Shown here piece after piece: positions 37,659-45,656 of a stretch of 64,000 bases of DNA (its first letter is position 1; each line of letters opens with the position of its first letter). The position numbers were made by a program, and so were the translations under genes. The DNA is from Marinobacter lipolyticus (GTDB taxonomy: Bacteria > Pseudomonadota > Gammaproteobacteria > Pseudomonadales > Oleiphilaceae). The notes beneath the pieces were generated by a model. It was not told where the DNA came from, did not search any database, and saw nothing but the letters and a program-made list of their open reading frames with translations. Location of the stretch: the NCBI RefSeq assembly GCF_018424605.1, contig NZ_QTKT01000013.1, forward strand, positions 28,036 to 92,035, read 5' to 3'.

Positions 37659-39017
37659 TCAGCCTTCGTTGTTCAACCTTTCCATTTCTGCCAGCAGTTC
37701 TGCGGTTTTTGCTTTCATCAACGGAATATCGCCCCGGGACTCGACGTTCAGCCGAACCACCGGTTCGGTGTTGGACATGCGCAGGTTGAAGCGCCAGGTG
37801 TTGAACTCCACGCTCAGGCCATCGACGTGGCTGACGCTGTTGGCGCCCACGCTGTATGCGGCCTCGATGGCGGCGATGACTTTCGGGGGCTCGGCGATGG
37901 TGCGGTTGATTTCGCCACTGGCCGGGTAGGCTTCGATGCGCGCGTCGATCAGCGAAGACAGGGTCTGGCCGGACTGGCACAGGCGTTCGGCCACCAGTAA
38001 CCACGGGATCATGCCACTGTCGCAGTAGGCGAAGTCGCGGAAATAGTGGTGAGCGCTCATTTCGCCGCCGTAGACCGCGTCTTCGTCGCGCATGCGCTGC
38101 TTGATGAAGGCGTGGCCGGTTTTGCTTTCGATGGCTTCGCCGCCTGCCGCTTTGACCAGGTCCAGGGTGTTCCAGGTCAGGCGTGGATCGTGGATGACCT
38201 TGCCGCCGCCGGTCTTGCGCAAAAACTGGTCTGCCAGCAGGCCAACGATGTAGTAGCCCTCGATAAAACGGCCGTTTTCGTCGAAGAAGAAGCAGCGGTC
38301 GTAATCCCCGTCCCAGGCAATACCCATGGCGGCGCCGCTGGTTTTGACGGCGTCGGCCGTGGCCGCGCGGTTTTCTTCCAGGATGGGATTCGGCACGCCA
38401 TTGGGGAAATGCCCGTCTGGCTGGTGATGCACCTTGACGAACTCGAACGGCAGATGCTGCTCGAGCTGGTCGATCACCAGACCGGCCCCGCCGTTACCGG
38501 CATTGACCACAATGCTCATGGGCTTGAGCGAGGCGGCGTCGATATACCCCAGGAGATGATCCACGTAGGCGTTCATCACTTCGAGGGTTTCGTAGCGACC
38601 CTGCTGCGGCGCATCGCCGAAGGGTTCCGGCACCCGGTCGCGGATATCGTTGAGGCCGTTGTCAGAGCTGATGGGGCGCGACTCCGGCCCCACCATTTTC
38701 ATGCCGTTGTGATCCCGGGGGTTATGGCTTGCGGTCACCATGATGCCACCGTCCATCTTGTAATGACTGGTGGCAAAGTACACCTGCTCGGTGCCACACA
38801 GGCCGATGTCGAACACGTCGGCACCGGCGGCCATCAGGCCGGAACTCAGGGCTTCGGCAATGTCCGGGCTGGACAGGCGAATGTCGTAACCGACGATGAC
38901 TTTCTTCGCGCCGGTCACTTCCACATAGGCACGGCCGATGCGCTCCGCCAGCTCGGGGTTGAGCTGGTCGGGGACGCGACCACGCAGGTCATACGCCTTG
39001 AAACAGGACAGATCCAT
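37659..39017 (-). CDS. manB: Phosphomannomutase / phosphoglucomutase
   Basis: A 452-residue alpha-D-phosphohexomutase. The phosphoserine loop is VTASHNPRDHNGMKM, the metal site DGDYDRCFFFDENG, the sugar-binding loop GGEMSAHHYF, and the phosphate-binding loop near the C terminus is RMSNTEPVVRLNVE. It interconverts mannose-6-P and mannose-1-P for GDP-mannose and polysaccharide synthesis. Similar to CpsG/ManB and to AlgC of Pseudomonas; substrate range cannot be told from sequence. Confidence 0.92.
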   Translation of the reverse strand: MDLSCFKAYDLRGRVPDQLNPELAERIGRAYVEVTGAKKVIVGYDIRLSSPDIAEALSSGLMAAGADVFDIGLCGTEQVYFATSHYKMDGGIMVTASHNPRDHNGMKMVGPESRPISSDNGLNDIRDRVPEPFGDAPQQGRYETLEVMNAYVDHLLGYIDAASLKPMSIVVNAGNGGAGLVIDQLEQHLPFEFVKVHHQPDGHFPNGVPNPILEENRAATADAVKTSGAAMGIAWDGDYDRCFFFDENGRFIEGYYIVGLLADQFLRKTGGGKVIHDPRLTWNTLDLVKAAGGEAIESKTGHAFIKQRMRDEDAVYGGEMSAHHYFRDFAYCDSGMIPWLLVAERLCQSGQTLSSLIDARIEAYPASGEINRTIAEPPKVIAAIEAAYSVGANSVSHVDGLSVEFNTWRFNLRMSNTEPVVRLNVESRGDIPLMKAKTAELLAEMERLNNEG

Positions 39018-39026
39018 TGTCAGGTG

Positions 39027-39503
39027 TTACTCCGCAGCAGCAGATTGCAGTTGGATGTAGTTCTGAATACCCATCTGGGAAATCATTTCCAACTGGGTTT
39101 CCAGCCAGTCGATGTGCTCTTCTTCGCTGTCCAGAATGCTGCGGAACAGCTCGCGGCTGGTGTAGTCGTGCACCTGCTCACAATGAACGATCGCTTCTTT
39201 GAGGTCGGCGTGGGCGATCTGCTCAAGCTTGAGGTCGCAGGAGATCATCTCTTCCACGTTCTCACCGATCAGCAGCTTGTTGAGATCCTGCAGGTTGGGC
39301 AGCCCTTCGAGGAACAGAATGCGCTCGATCAGCTGATCGGCGTGCTTCATTTCATCAATAGATTCTTCGTATTCCTTGTCCGCCAGCTTGGTGATGCCCC
39401 AGTCCTTGTACATGCGGGAATGCAGGAAGTACTGGTTGATGGCGGTGAGCTCGTTGGCGAGTACCTTGTTCAGAAACTGGATGACCTTCTTGTCGCCTTT
39501 CAT
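39027..39503 (-). CDS. bfr: Bacterioferritin
   Basis: A 158-residue four-helix iron-storage protein, 24 of which form a shell. Ferroxidase ligands are present ([41 protein letters not shown]), and the heme methionine lies in DEMKHAD. bfd, whose product releases iron from it, is the next gene upstream on the same strand. Confidence 0.96.
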   Translation of the reverse strand: MKGDKKVIQFLNKVLANELTAINQYFLHSRMYKDWGITKLADKEYEESIDEMKHADQLIERILFLEGLPNLQDLNKLLIGENVEEMISCDLKLEQIAHADLKEAIVHCEQVHDYTSRELFRSILDSEEEHIDWLETQLEMISQMGIQNYIQLQSAAAE

Positions 39504-39600
39504 GACGAATCTCCTTGATGGATGGGCTATTCCGTTAAGGATAGACCTTTGTTCAGGGAGAAAAAATCACAATTGGGAAACGCTCGCAGCAACGGCGGGT

Positions 39601-39807
39601 TCAGGCGGGCTGGGCCAGCAGGTTTGCCATGGCCAGATAGTCCGGTGTACGACTTTCACGCAGAATTTCCCGTGCCGTGCAGGCGCAACGACCACACTGG
39701 GTGCCGACACCCAGTTCCTTGCCCAGCTGACGCATGGAACTGACGCCGTTATCAGCGGCTTCTCGGATTTCACGGTCGGTTACGCCATGGCAAAGGCATA
39801 CGTACAT
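39601..39807 (-). CDS. bfd: Bacterioferritin-associated ferredoxin
   Basis: A 68-residue [2Fe-2S] protein. The four cluster cysteines are in MYVCLCHGVTD and GTQCGRCACTAREI. It passes electrons to Bfr to mobilise stored iron under starvation. ATG 39807 is preferred over the GTG at 39816. A Fur-like box lies 31 bases upstream. Confidence 0.95.
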   Translation of the reverse strand: MYVCLCHGVTDREIREAADNGVSSMRQLGKELGVGTQCGRCACTAREILRESRTPDYLAMANLLAQPA

Positions 39808-39838
39808 ACAGATCACTCACTGCCCAATGAAAGTTAGT

Positions 39839-39857
39839 GATAATTATTGTTATTTGC
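39839..39857 (-). promoter_or_regulatory. Fur box upstream of bfd
   Basis: The plus strand reads GATAATTATTGTTATTTGC, close to the Fur consensus GATAATGATAATCATTATC. Iron-dependent repression of bfd is known in Pseudomonas, and location fits. Confidence 0.7.
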
Positions 39858-39923
39858 ATATCGGATTGCAAGCCCTGCTGCGTAAAAATTTGTTTATTCC
39901 TTTCACGGGTTCTGTACGCACCG

Positions 39924-40655
39924 TTAAAGGCCGATCCAGCGAAAAGCCAGCGGCAGGAAGATGGCGGTGAATACGCCGGTCAGCCCCATTCCCAGCGACG
40001 CAAAGGCGCCTGCCGTTGCGCTCAGCTCAAACGCCCGGGCGGTTCCGATCGCATGGCCATTGAGCCCGAGCGCAAAACCGAGAATGCGCTCATCGGTGAT
40101 TGCCAGCCAGCGCGCCAGTACATCCACACATAAGGTCGCGACTACGCCGGTGATCAGCAGTCCTCCCATCATCAGCGGCACCGAGCCGCCAAGCTGCTCG
40201 GTAATGCCAATGGCAATGGGCGCGGTGACGGATTTGGGGGCAAGTGAGGCCAGCACCTCGGGGGTGGCCCCCAGCAGGCCGGCAATGACCACCGCGTAAA
40301 CGGCGGCCAGGGTCGCGGCCAATGGCAATGTGCACAGAATGGGACGCCACAGGGCGCGGATGTGATGCATCTGCTGGTACAGGGGCACCCCTAACGCCAC
40401 CGTGGCCGGGCCCAGCAGCACTGTGAGCCATTGCGCGCCGGCGCGGTAGTCGCGGAATTCGATGGTCAACACCGCCAGCACCGCGCTCAACAGCATGGCC
40501 GACACCAGAACCGGGGGTGCCCAGATCGGCGATCCCAGACGGTGGAATACCCAGCTGCCGCAGGCATAGGCTCCCAATGTCAGGGCAATGGCCAGCATCG
40601 GGCTGGCCGCCAGGGACTCCTGCAGCGGCTGCCACCAGCCGGACACATCAGTCAT
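39924..40655 (-). CDS. lrgB: LrgB/CidB-family membrane protein
   Basis: A 243-residue protein with about seven hydrophobic helices and the LrgB core (LLGPATVALGVPLYQQ, LAPKSVTAPIAIGITEQLGG, NGHAIGTARAFE). LrgA/LrgB pairs are holin/antiholin-like and affect autolysis or export of small metabolites. ATG 40655 overlaps the end of lrgA, so the two are coupled. Confidence 0.9.
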   Translation of the reverse strand: MTDVSGWWQPLQESLAASPMLAIALTLGAYACGSWVFHRLGSPIWAPPVLVSAMLLSAVLAVLTIEFRDYRAGAQWLTVLLGPATVALGVPLYQQMHHIRALWRPILCTLPLAATLAAVYAVVIAGLLGATPEVLASLAPKSVTAPIAIGITEQLGGSVPLMMGGLLITGVVATLCVDVLARWLAITDERILGFALGLNGHAIGTARAFELSATAGAFASLGMGLTGVFTAIFLPLAFRWIGL

Positions 40656-41019
40656 CGTGCTTCGCCTCCTGCGGGTCATTGGTGAACCGCTGCATCAGCC
40701 ACAGGGTGGTCAGCACACTGAGCAGGGTACCGGCCGCCAGCGCCACACCCACCGCAAGCCACTGCCCGTCAAACGCGTCCCCCAGAAAAAACACTCCCAC
40801 CACGCCCGGCATAATCAGCAGCACCAGCACGGAGATCAGCCCCTGACTGGCGACAGCGAGGCTGTCACTGATGGCACCGCGCAGCATCAGCACCGCGGTC
40901 AACAGCACCATGCCGAGCACACCGCCACTGATCGGCAACGCCAGCAGCAGACGCAGCGCCTCGCCGGCCACGAAAAACGCCGATAACACCAGAAAACCAC
41001 GCAACATCACCATGACCAT
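40648..41019 (-). CDS. lrgA: LrgA/CidA-family membrane protein
   Basis: A 123-residue holin-like protein with four hydrophobic helices (LPISGGVLGMVLLTAVLM, GLISVLVLLIMPGVVGVFF). The partner lrgB overlaps by 8 bases. ATG 41019 is used; in-frame ATGs at 41013 and 41007 are possible. Confidence 0.88.
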   Translation of the reverse strand: MVMVMLRGFLVLSAFFVAGEALRLLLALPISGGVLGMVLLTAVLMLRGAISDSLAVASQGLISVLVLLIMPGVVGVFFLGDAFDGQWLAVGVALAAGTLLSVLTTLWLMQRFTNDPQEAKHDD

Positions 41020-41100
41020 CCTGCTCCCCGCCTGCCGAATTGCATTACACTTGCACTACACTAGCCGATACCGATCCGCCTCACTAACACAGGAAGCCCC

Positions 41101-41643
41101 ATGGCGCTCAAGGCCACCATCTTCAAAGCCACGCTGAACATCGCCGACATGGACCGCCACTACTACGCGGACCACCACCTGACCCTGGCCCGCCACCCGT
41201 CGGAAACCGATGAGCGCATGATGATCCGGCTGCTGGCGTTCGTGCTCAACGCCAGTGAGAGCCTGGAATTCACCAAGGGCATCAGCACCGATGACGAACC
41301 GGATCTCTGGCAGAAAAACCTCAGCGGCGAGATCGAGCTTTGGATCGAACTGGGCCTGCCGGATGAGAGCCGCCTGCGCAAGGCCTGCAATCGCGCCGAT
41401 CAGGTGTTGCTGTACACCTATGGCGGTCGCGCCGTTCCGCTGTGGTGGGAAAAGCACCAGAACAAACTCAACCGTTTCCGCAACCTGACCATCGTCGACC
41501 TGCCCCCGGAAGCCACCGCCGCACTGGCGCATCTTGCGCAGCGGGGAATGAGCCTGCAGTGCACCATGCAGGACGGCGAGGTCAGCATCGGCAACGAGGA
41601 CAGCCTGGTCAGTATTACACCGGCCCCGCTCTACCCGAGCTGA
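41101..41643 (+). CDS. yaeQ: YaeQ-family protein
   Basis: A 180-residue YaeQ protein (MALKATIFKATLNIADMDRHYYADH, RLLAFVLNAS, WIELGLPDESRLRKACNRA, YTYGGRAVPLWW). The family has a PD-(D/E)XK nuclease-like fold and links to RfaH suppression in E. coli, but its role is unknown. Confidence 0.92.
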   Translation: MALKATIFKATLNIADMDRHYYADHHLTLARHPSETDERMMIRLLAFVLNASESLEFTKGISTDDEPDLWQKNLSGEIELWIELGLPDESRLRKACNRADQVLLYTYGGRAVPLWWEKHQNKLNRFRNLTIVDLPPEATAALAHLAQRGMSLQCTMQDGEVSIGNEDSLVSITPAPLYPS

Positions 41644-41726
41644 ACCACCCCGACACCACTGCGGAGTCAGGCTCCGCGCACACCAAGATTACAATCAGCG
41701 CCTTGGGGCTCGCCCAAAAGGTGCAG

Positions 41727-41742
41727 TTTACGTTAAAGTAAA
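41727..41742. promoter_or_regulatory. Candidate operator, inverted repeat TTTAC-N6-GTAAA
   Basis: TTTACGTTAAAGTAAA is an inverted repeat 117-132 bases upstream of bkdA1. It resembles the kind of site reported for MerR-type LiuR regulators of branched-chain amino acid use, but I cannot check that match. Confidence 0.4.
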
Positions 41743-41783
41743 GATTGTACATCACTGTCAGGATCACACCAGATTCCGTCAGG

Positions 41784-41793
41784 TTGTCTACAA
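41784..41793. promoter_or_regulatory. Candidate GntR-type site TTGTCTACAA
   Basis: TTGT-CT-ACAA fits the TTGT-NN-ACAA pattern of FadR-subfamily GntR regulators and lies 66-75 bases upstream of bkdA1. Related TTGTAC and ACAATACAATC strings are nearby. Confidence 0.35.
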
Positions 41794-41858
41794 TACAATC
41801 AGCGACACCCTCACAAGGGGTGTTTTGTTCCTCAGGCCACCACCCCAGGAAGAGGATT

Positions 41859-43052
41859 ATGACAACAACAAAAGCCAACGTTGTTTATAAACCGGTCTTT
41901 ACCGACGGTGCGGAATTCCGCATTCCCACTTTCAGATTGCTGAAACAGGACGGCTCTCTCTATAAAGGCGCCAAAGCGCCGGAGATGGACAAAGAGAAAG
42001 CTCTGCGCATTTACCGCGCGATGATCACCACGCGCATACTCGACGAACGCATGCTCGCCGCCCAGCGCCAGGGGCGCCTGAGCTTCTACATGCAGTGCAC
42101 CGGCGAGGAAGCCGCCGTGATCGGTAGCACCGCCGCCCTGGACGACGGTGACATGATCATGGCCCAGTACCGGGAACAGGGTTCCCTGGTCTATCGTGGC
42201 TTCACCATCGATGAGTTCATGAACCAGTTGTTCGGCAACGAACTGGATTATGGCAAGGGCCGTCAGATGCCCGTGCACTACGGCTCCAGCAAGCTCAACT
42301 ACATGACCATTTCCTCTCCGCTGGCGACCCAGATTCCCCAGGCCACCGGGTACGCTTATGGCCAGAAAATGGCCGGCGACGGCCACTGCACCATCACCTA
42401 TTTTGGCGAAGGCGCCGCCTCGGAAGGCGATTTCCATGCCGCCCTGAACATGGCGGCCGTGCATCGGGTGCCGGTGATCTTTCTGTGCCGCAACAACGGC
42501 TACGCCATCTCCACGCCGGCCGCCGAGCAGTTCGCCGCTGATGGCGTGGCGCCCCGTGCCTACGGCTACAAGATGGACATGATTCGGGTCGATGGCAACG
42601 ACATTCTCGCCATGCACGAGGCCACCAAGGCCGCCCGCAGCCTGGCGGTGGAGCACAACCGCCCGGTGCTGATCGAAGCCATGAGCTATCGCCTTGCCGC
42701 CCATTCGTCCTCTGACGATCCCTCCGGTTATCGCAGCAAGGACGAAGAAGCCGTGTGGCGCGAAAAGGATCCGATCCTGCGGATGCGCCTGTGGCTGGAA
42801 GGCAAAAAGTGGTGGAGCGAAGACGACGAAAAGGAACTGCAGGACACCATGCGCCGTGAAGTGCTGGAGACCATGAAGCGGGCACAGAAGCGACCACCAC
42901 CCGCGCTGGATACGCTGGTCAGTGACGTCTACGACGAGGTACCACCGGCCCTGGCAGAGCAGTTCGAAAAACTCAAGGCGCACATCCGCCGCCATCCGGA
43001 CGCCTATCCGAAGAGCGCCGAACATGCCAAGCAAGCAAAGAGGGAGGCCTGA
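41859..43052 (+). CDS. bkdA1: Branched-chain 2-oxoacid dehydrogenase E1 alpha
   Basis: A 397-residue thiamin-dependent E1 alpha subunit. The cofactor region is [16 protein letters not shown] and the loop [15 protein letters not shown] is intact; in the mammalian enzyme a serine in this loop is phosphorylated to inhibit it (Ser283 here). ATG 41859 with AGGAAGAGG upstream is chosen; a longer frame from 41745 overlaps the predicted operators. With bkdA2 and bkdB it decarboxylates leucine, isoleucine and valine keto acids. Confidence 0.95.
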   Translation: MTTTKANVVYKPVFTDGAEFRIPTFRLLKQDGSLYKGAKAPEMDKEKALRIYRAMITTRILDERMLAAQRQGRLSFYMQCTGEEAAVIGSTAALDDGDMIMAQYREQGSLVYRGFTIDEFMNQLFGNELDYGKGRQMPVHYGSSKLNYMTISSPLATQIPQATGYAYGQKMAGDGHCTITYFGEGAASEGDFHAALNMAAVHRVPVIFLCRNNGYAISTPAAEQFAADGVAPRAYGYKMDMIRVDGNDILAMHEATKAARSLAVEHNRPVLIEAMSYRLAAHSSSDDPSGYRSKDEEAVWREKDPILRMRLWLEGKKWWSEDDEKELQDTMRREVLETMKRAQKRPPPALDTLVSDVYDEVPPALAEQFEKLKAHIRRHPDAYPKSAEHAKQAKREA

Positions 43053-43053
43053 G

Positions 43054-44031
43054 ATGACACAGATGAATATGCTCCAGGCCATCAACAACGCCCTCGACAC
43101 CGCCATGGCCGCCGACGAGCGGGTGCTGTGTTTCGGTGAGGACGTGGGCGTTTTCGGAGGCGTGTTCCGGGCCACCAGTCACCTGCAGGAAAAGTACGGC
43201 AAATCCCGCTGTTTCAACACACCGCTGGTGGAACAGGGCATCATCGGCTTTGCCAATGGCCTGGCGGCCCAGGGCTCGGTTCCCGTGGCCGAGATCCAGT
43301 TTGCCGACTACATCTTTCCGGCCTTCGATCAGATCGTGAACGAATCCGCCAAATACCGTTACCGCTCCGGTAACCTGTTCAATGTGGGCGGGCTGACCAT
43401 ACGCGCCCCCTACGGCGGCGGCATCGCCGGGGGGCTCTATCACTCGCAGTCGCCGGAAGCCTATTTCGCCCACACACCCGGCCTTAAAATCGTGGTGCCG
43501 CGCAACCCGCACCAGGCCAAAGGCCTGCTGCTGGGCGCCATCCACGACCCCAACCCGACCCTGTTCTTCGAGCCCAAACGGCTCTACCGCGCCTCGGTGG
43601 GCGATGTGCCCGACGAGGACTACCGGCTGCCCCTGGGCGAGGCCGAAGTGCTTAAAGAGGGTACCGACGTAACGGTACTGGGCTGGGGCGCGCAGATGGA
43701 CGTCATCGAGCAGGCCGTTGAGATGGCGGAGAAAGACGGCATTTCCTGTGAAGTAATCGACCTGAGAACCATTCTGCCGTGGGATGTGGAAACCGTGGCC
43801 AACTCGGTATTCAAGACCGGGCGCCTGGTGGTCACCCACGAAGCGCCGCTGACCGGCGGTTTCGCCGGCGAAATCGCGGCAACGATTCAGGAGCGTTGCT
43901 TCCTGTACCTGGAATCCCCGATCGCACGGGTCACCGGGATGGACACCCCCTTCCCGCTGGTGCTGGAGAAAGAGCATCTACCCAATCACCTGAAGGTCTT
44001 TGAGGCCATCAGGGCGAGCGTGGACTTCTAG
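43054..44031 (+). CDS. bkdA2: Branched-chain 2-oxoacid dehydrogenase E1 beta
   Basis: A 325-residue E1 beta subunit ([59 protein letters not shown], ending near [12 protein letters not shown]). It starts one base after the bkdA1 stop. It pairs with E1 alpha in an alpha2beta2 enzyme. Confidence 0.95.
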   Translation: MTQMNMLQAINNALDTAMAADERVLCFGEDVGVFGGVFRATSHLQEKYGKSRCFNTPLVEQGIIGFANGLAAQGSVPVAEIQFADYIFPAFDQIVNESAKYRYRSGNLFNVGGLTIRAPYGGGIAGGLYHSQSPEAYFAHTPGLKIVVPRNPHQAKGLLLGAIHDPNPTLFFEPKRLYRASVGDVPDEDYRLPLGEAEVLKEGTDVTVLGWGAQMDVIEQAVEMAEKDGISCEVIDLRTILPWDVETVANSVFKTGRLVVTHEAPLTGGFAGEIAATIQERCFLYLESPIARVTGMDTPFPLVLEKEHLPNHLKVFEAIRASVDF

Positions 44032-44057
44032 GTTGATATCAGGACAGGAGAGCAATC

Positions 44058-45647
44058 ATGAGTGATTTTATACTGCCCGATATCGGCGAAGGTATCGTGG
44101 AGTGCGAACTGGTCAAGTGGCTGGTCAGCGAGGGCGATCTGATCGAAGAGGATCAGCCGGTGGCCGAGGTGATGACTGACAAGGCGCTGGTGGAAATTCC
44201 GGCGCCCTACAAAGGCCGGGTCACCCGCCTGTACCACAAGGAAGGCGACATCGCGAAAGTTCACGCCCCGTTGTTCGAGCTGGTCGATGAAAGCGAAGAC
44301 GCAGCACAGACGCCGGCAGCGGAAACCCGCAGCCCCGAGACCCAGGCAAAGCCTGTTGCCGAGGCCCAGCCCGGCGCCAATGCGACCGACGGTGACGAGG
44401 TGAGCGAGGACTTCATCCTGCCCGACATCGGCGAAGGCATCGTCGAGTGTGAGGTGGTGGAATGGCGCGTGGCGGAGGGCGACGAGATCGAGGAAGACCA
44501 GCCGGTGGTGGATGTGATGACCGACAAGGCCATGGTCGAGATTACGGCCCCCAAGGCCGGCCGGGTCACCAGGCTTTACCACCAGCAGCAGGCCATGGCC
44601 CGCGTGCATTCGCCTTTGTTCGCGTTCATTCCCCGTGAGCGCGACGAGCCCGCCGAAGCCAAGGCCGCGCCGGCACCGGCCGCCGCGCGGGAACCCTCAG
44701 CAGAGACCACCAGACCGGCGGCAGGCGGAGATCGCCCGCGCATTCCGGCCAGCCCGGCGGTGCGCCGACTGGTGCGGGAGCACAACCTGAACCTGGCGGA
44801 AATCACCGGTTCCGGCAAAGACGGACGGGTGCTGAAGGCCGACGTACTGGCACACCTCGACCAACCCGCCGAGCCGGCGCGAAGCCAGCAGGCAGGCACC
44901 GATACCGCCGCAGCCAAACGCACTCCGGCCGAGGACGAGCAGGAAGTTCGTGTCGAGCCCATCCGCGGGATCAAAGCGGCGATGGCGCGCAGCATGGTGG
45001 CCTCGGCGACCACCATCCCCCACTTTATCTACAGTGAGGACATCGATGTCACCGACCTGCTGGCCCTGCGGGAGCAGCTGAAACCGGAAGCCGAGGCCCG
45101 GGGTTCACGGCTGACCCTGATGCCCTTCTTCATGAAAGCCATGGCGCTGGCGGTGCAGGAATTCCCTGTGCTCAACAGCCGCCTCAACGACGACGTCACC
45201 GAGATTCACTACCTTTCCCAGTGCAATATCGGCATGGCGGTCGATAGCAAGGCAGGCCTGATGGTGCCCAACATCAAGGGCGTGGAACGCCGGACACTGC
45301 TGGGTATTGCCGACGAAGTGGCCCGCCTGACCGAGGCAGCCCGCTCCGGCCGGGTCAGCCAGGACGACCTCAAGGGCGGCACCATCACCATTTCCAACAT
45401 CGGCGCGCTAGGGGGCACCTACGCCTCGCCCATCATCAACGCGGCGGAAGTGGCGATTGTGGCACTGGGTCGAACCCAGAAACTGCCGCGCTTCGACGCC
45501 AATGGCCAGGTGGTGGAACGGGCCATCCTGACCGTAAGCTGGGCCGGCGACCACCGCATCATCGACGGCGGCACCATTGCCCGGTTCTGCAATCGCTGGA
45601 AAGGCTATCTCGAAGCGCCGCAAACGATGCTGCTGCATCTGGGCTGA
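44058..45647 (+). CDS. bkdB: Branched-chain 2-oxoacid dehydrogenase E2 with two lipoyl domains
   Basis: A 529-residue acyltransferase. Two lipoyl domains (lipoylated Lys42 and Lys157 in MTDKALVEI and MTDKAMVEI), a peripheral-subunit-binding domain (IPASPAVRRLVREHNLNL), and a catalytic domain with the HxxxDG site (His499, Asp503 in DHRIIDGG). Most bacterial BkdB have one lipoyl domain, so the duplication is a point of note. No E3 (lpd) gene follows; instead a kinase gene starts after 9 bases. Confidence 0.93.
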   Translation: MSDFILPDIGEGIVECELVKWLVSEGDLIEEDQPVAEVMTDKALVEIPAPYKGRVTRLYHKEGDIAKVHAPLFELVDESEDAAQTPAAETRSPETQAKPVAEAQPGANATDGDEVSEDFILPDIGEGIVECEVVEWRVAEGDEIEEDQPVVDVMTDKAMVEITAPKAGRVTRLYHQQQAMARVHSPLFAFIPRERDEPAEAKAAPAPAAAREPSAETTRPAAGGDRPRIPASPAVRRLVREHNLNLAEITGSGKDGRVLKADVLAHLDQPAEPARSQQAGTDTAAAKRTPAEDEQEVRVEPIRGIKAAMARSMVASATTIPHFIYSEDIDVTDLLALREQLKPEAEARGSRLTLMPFFMKAMALAVQEFPVLNSRLNDDVTEIHYLSQCNIGMAVDSKAGLMVPNIKGVERRTLLGIADEVARLTEAARSGRVSQDDLKGGTITISNIGALGGTYASPIINAAEVAIVALGRTQKLPRFDANGQVVERAILTVSWAGDHRIIDGGTIARFCNRWKGYLEAPQTMLLHLG

Positions 45648-45656
45648 CCGGTCATC

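Noticed and set aside
37537..38004. Frame sharing a CGAMDGGAKRTGTYS-like peptide with a frame at the other hairpin
   Set aside because: The shared peptide is just the translation of the repeated loop DNA and not a protein family.
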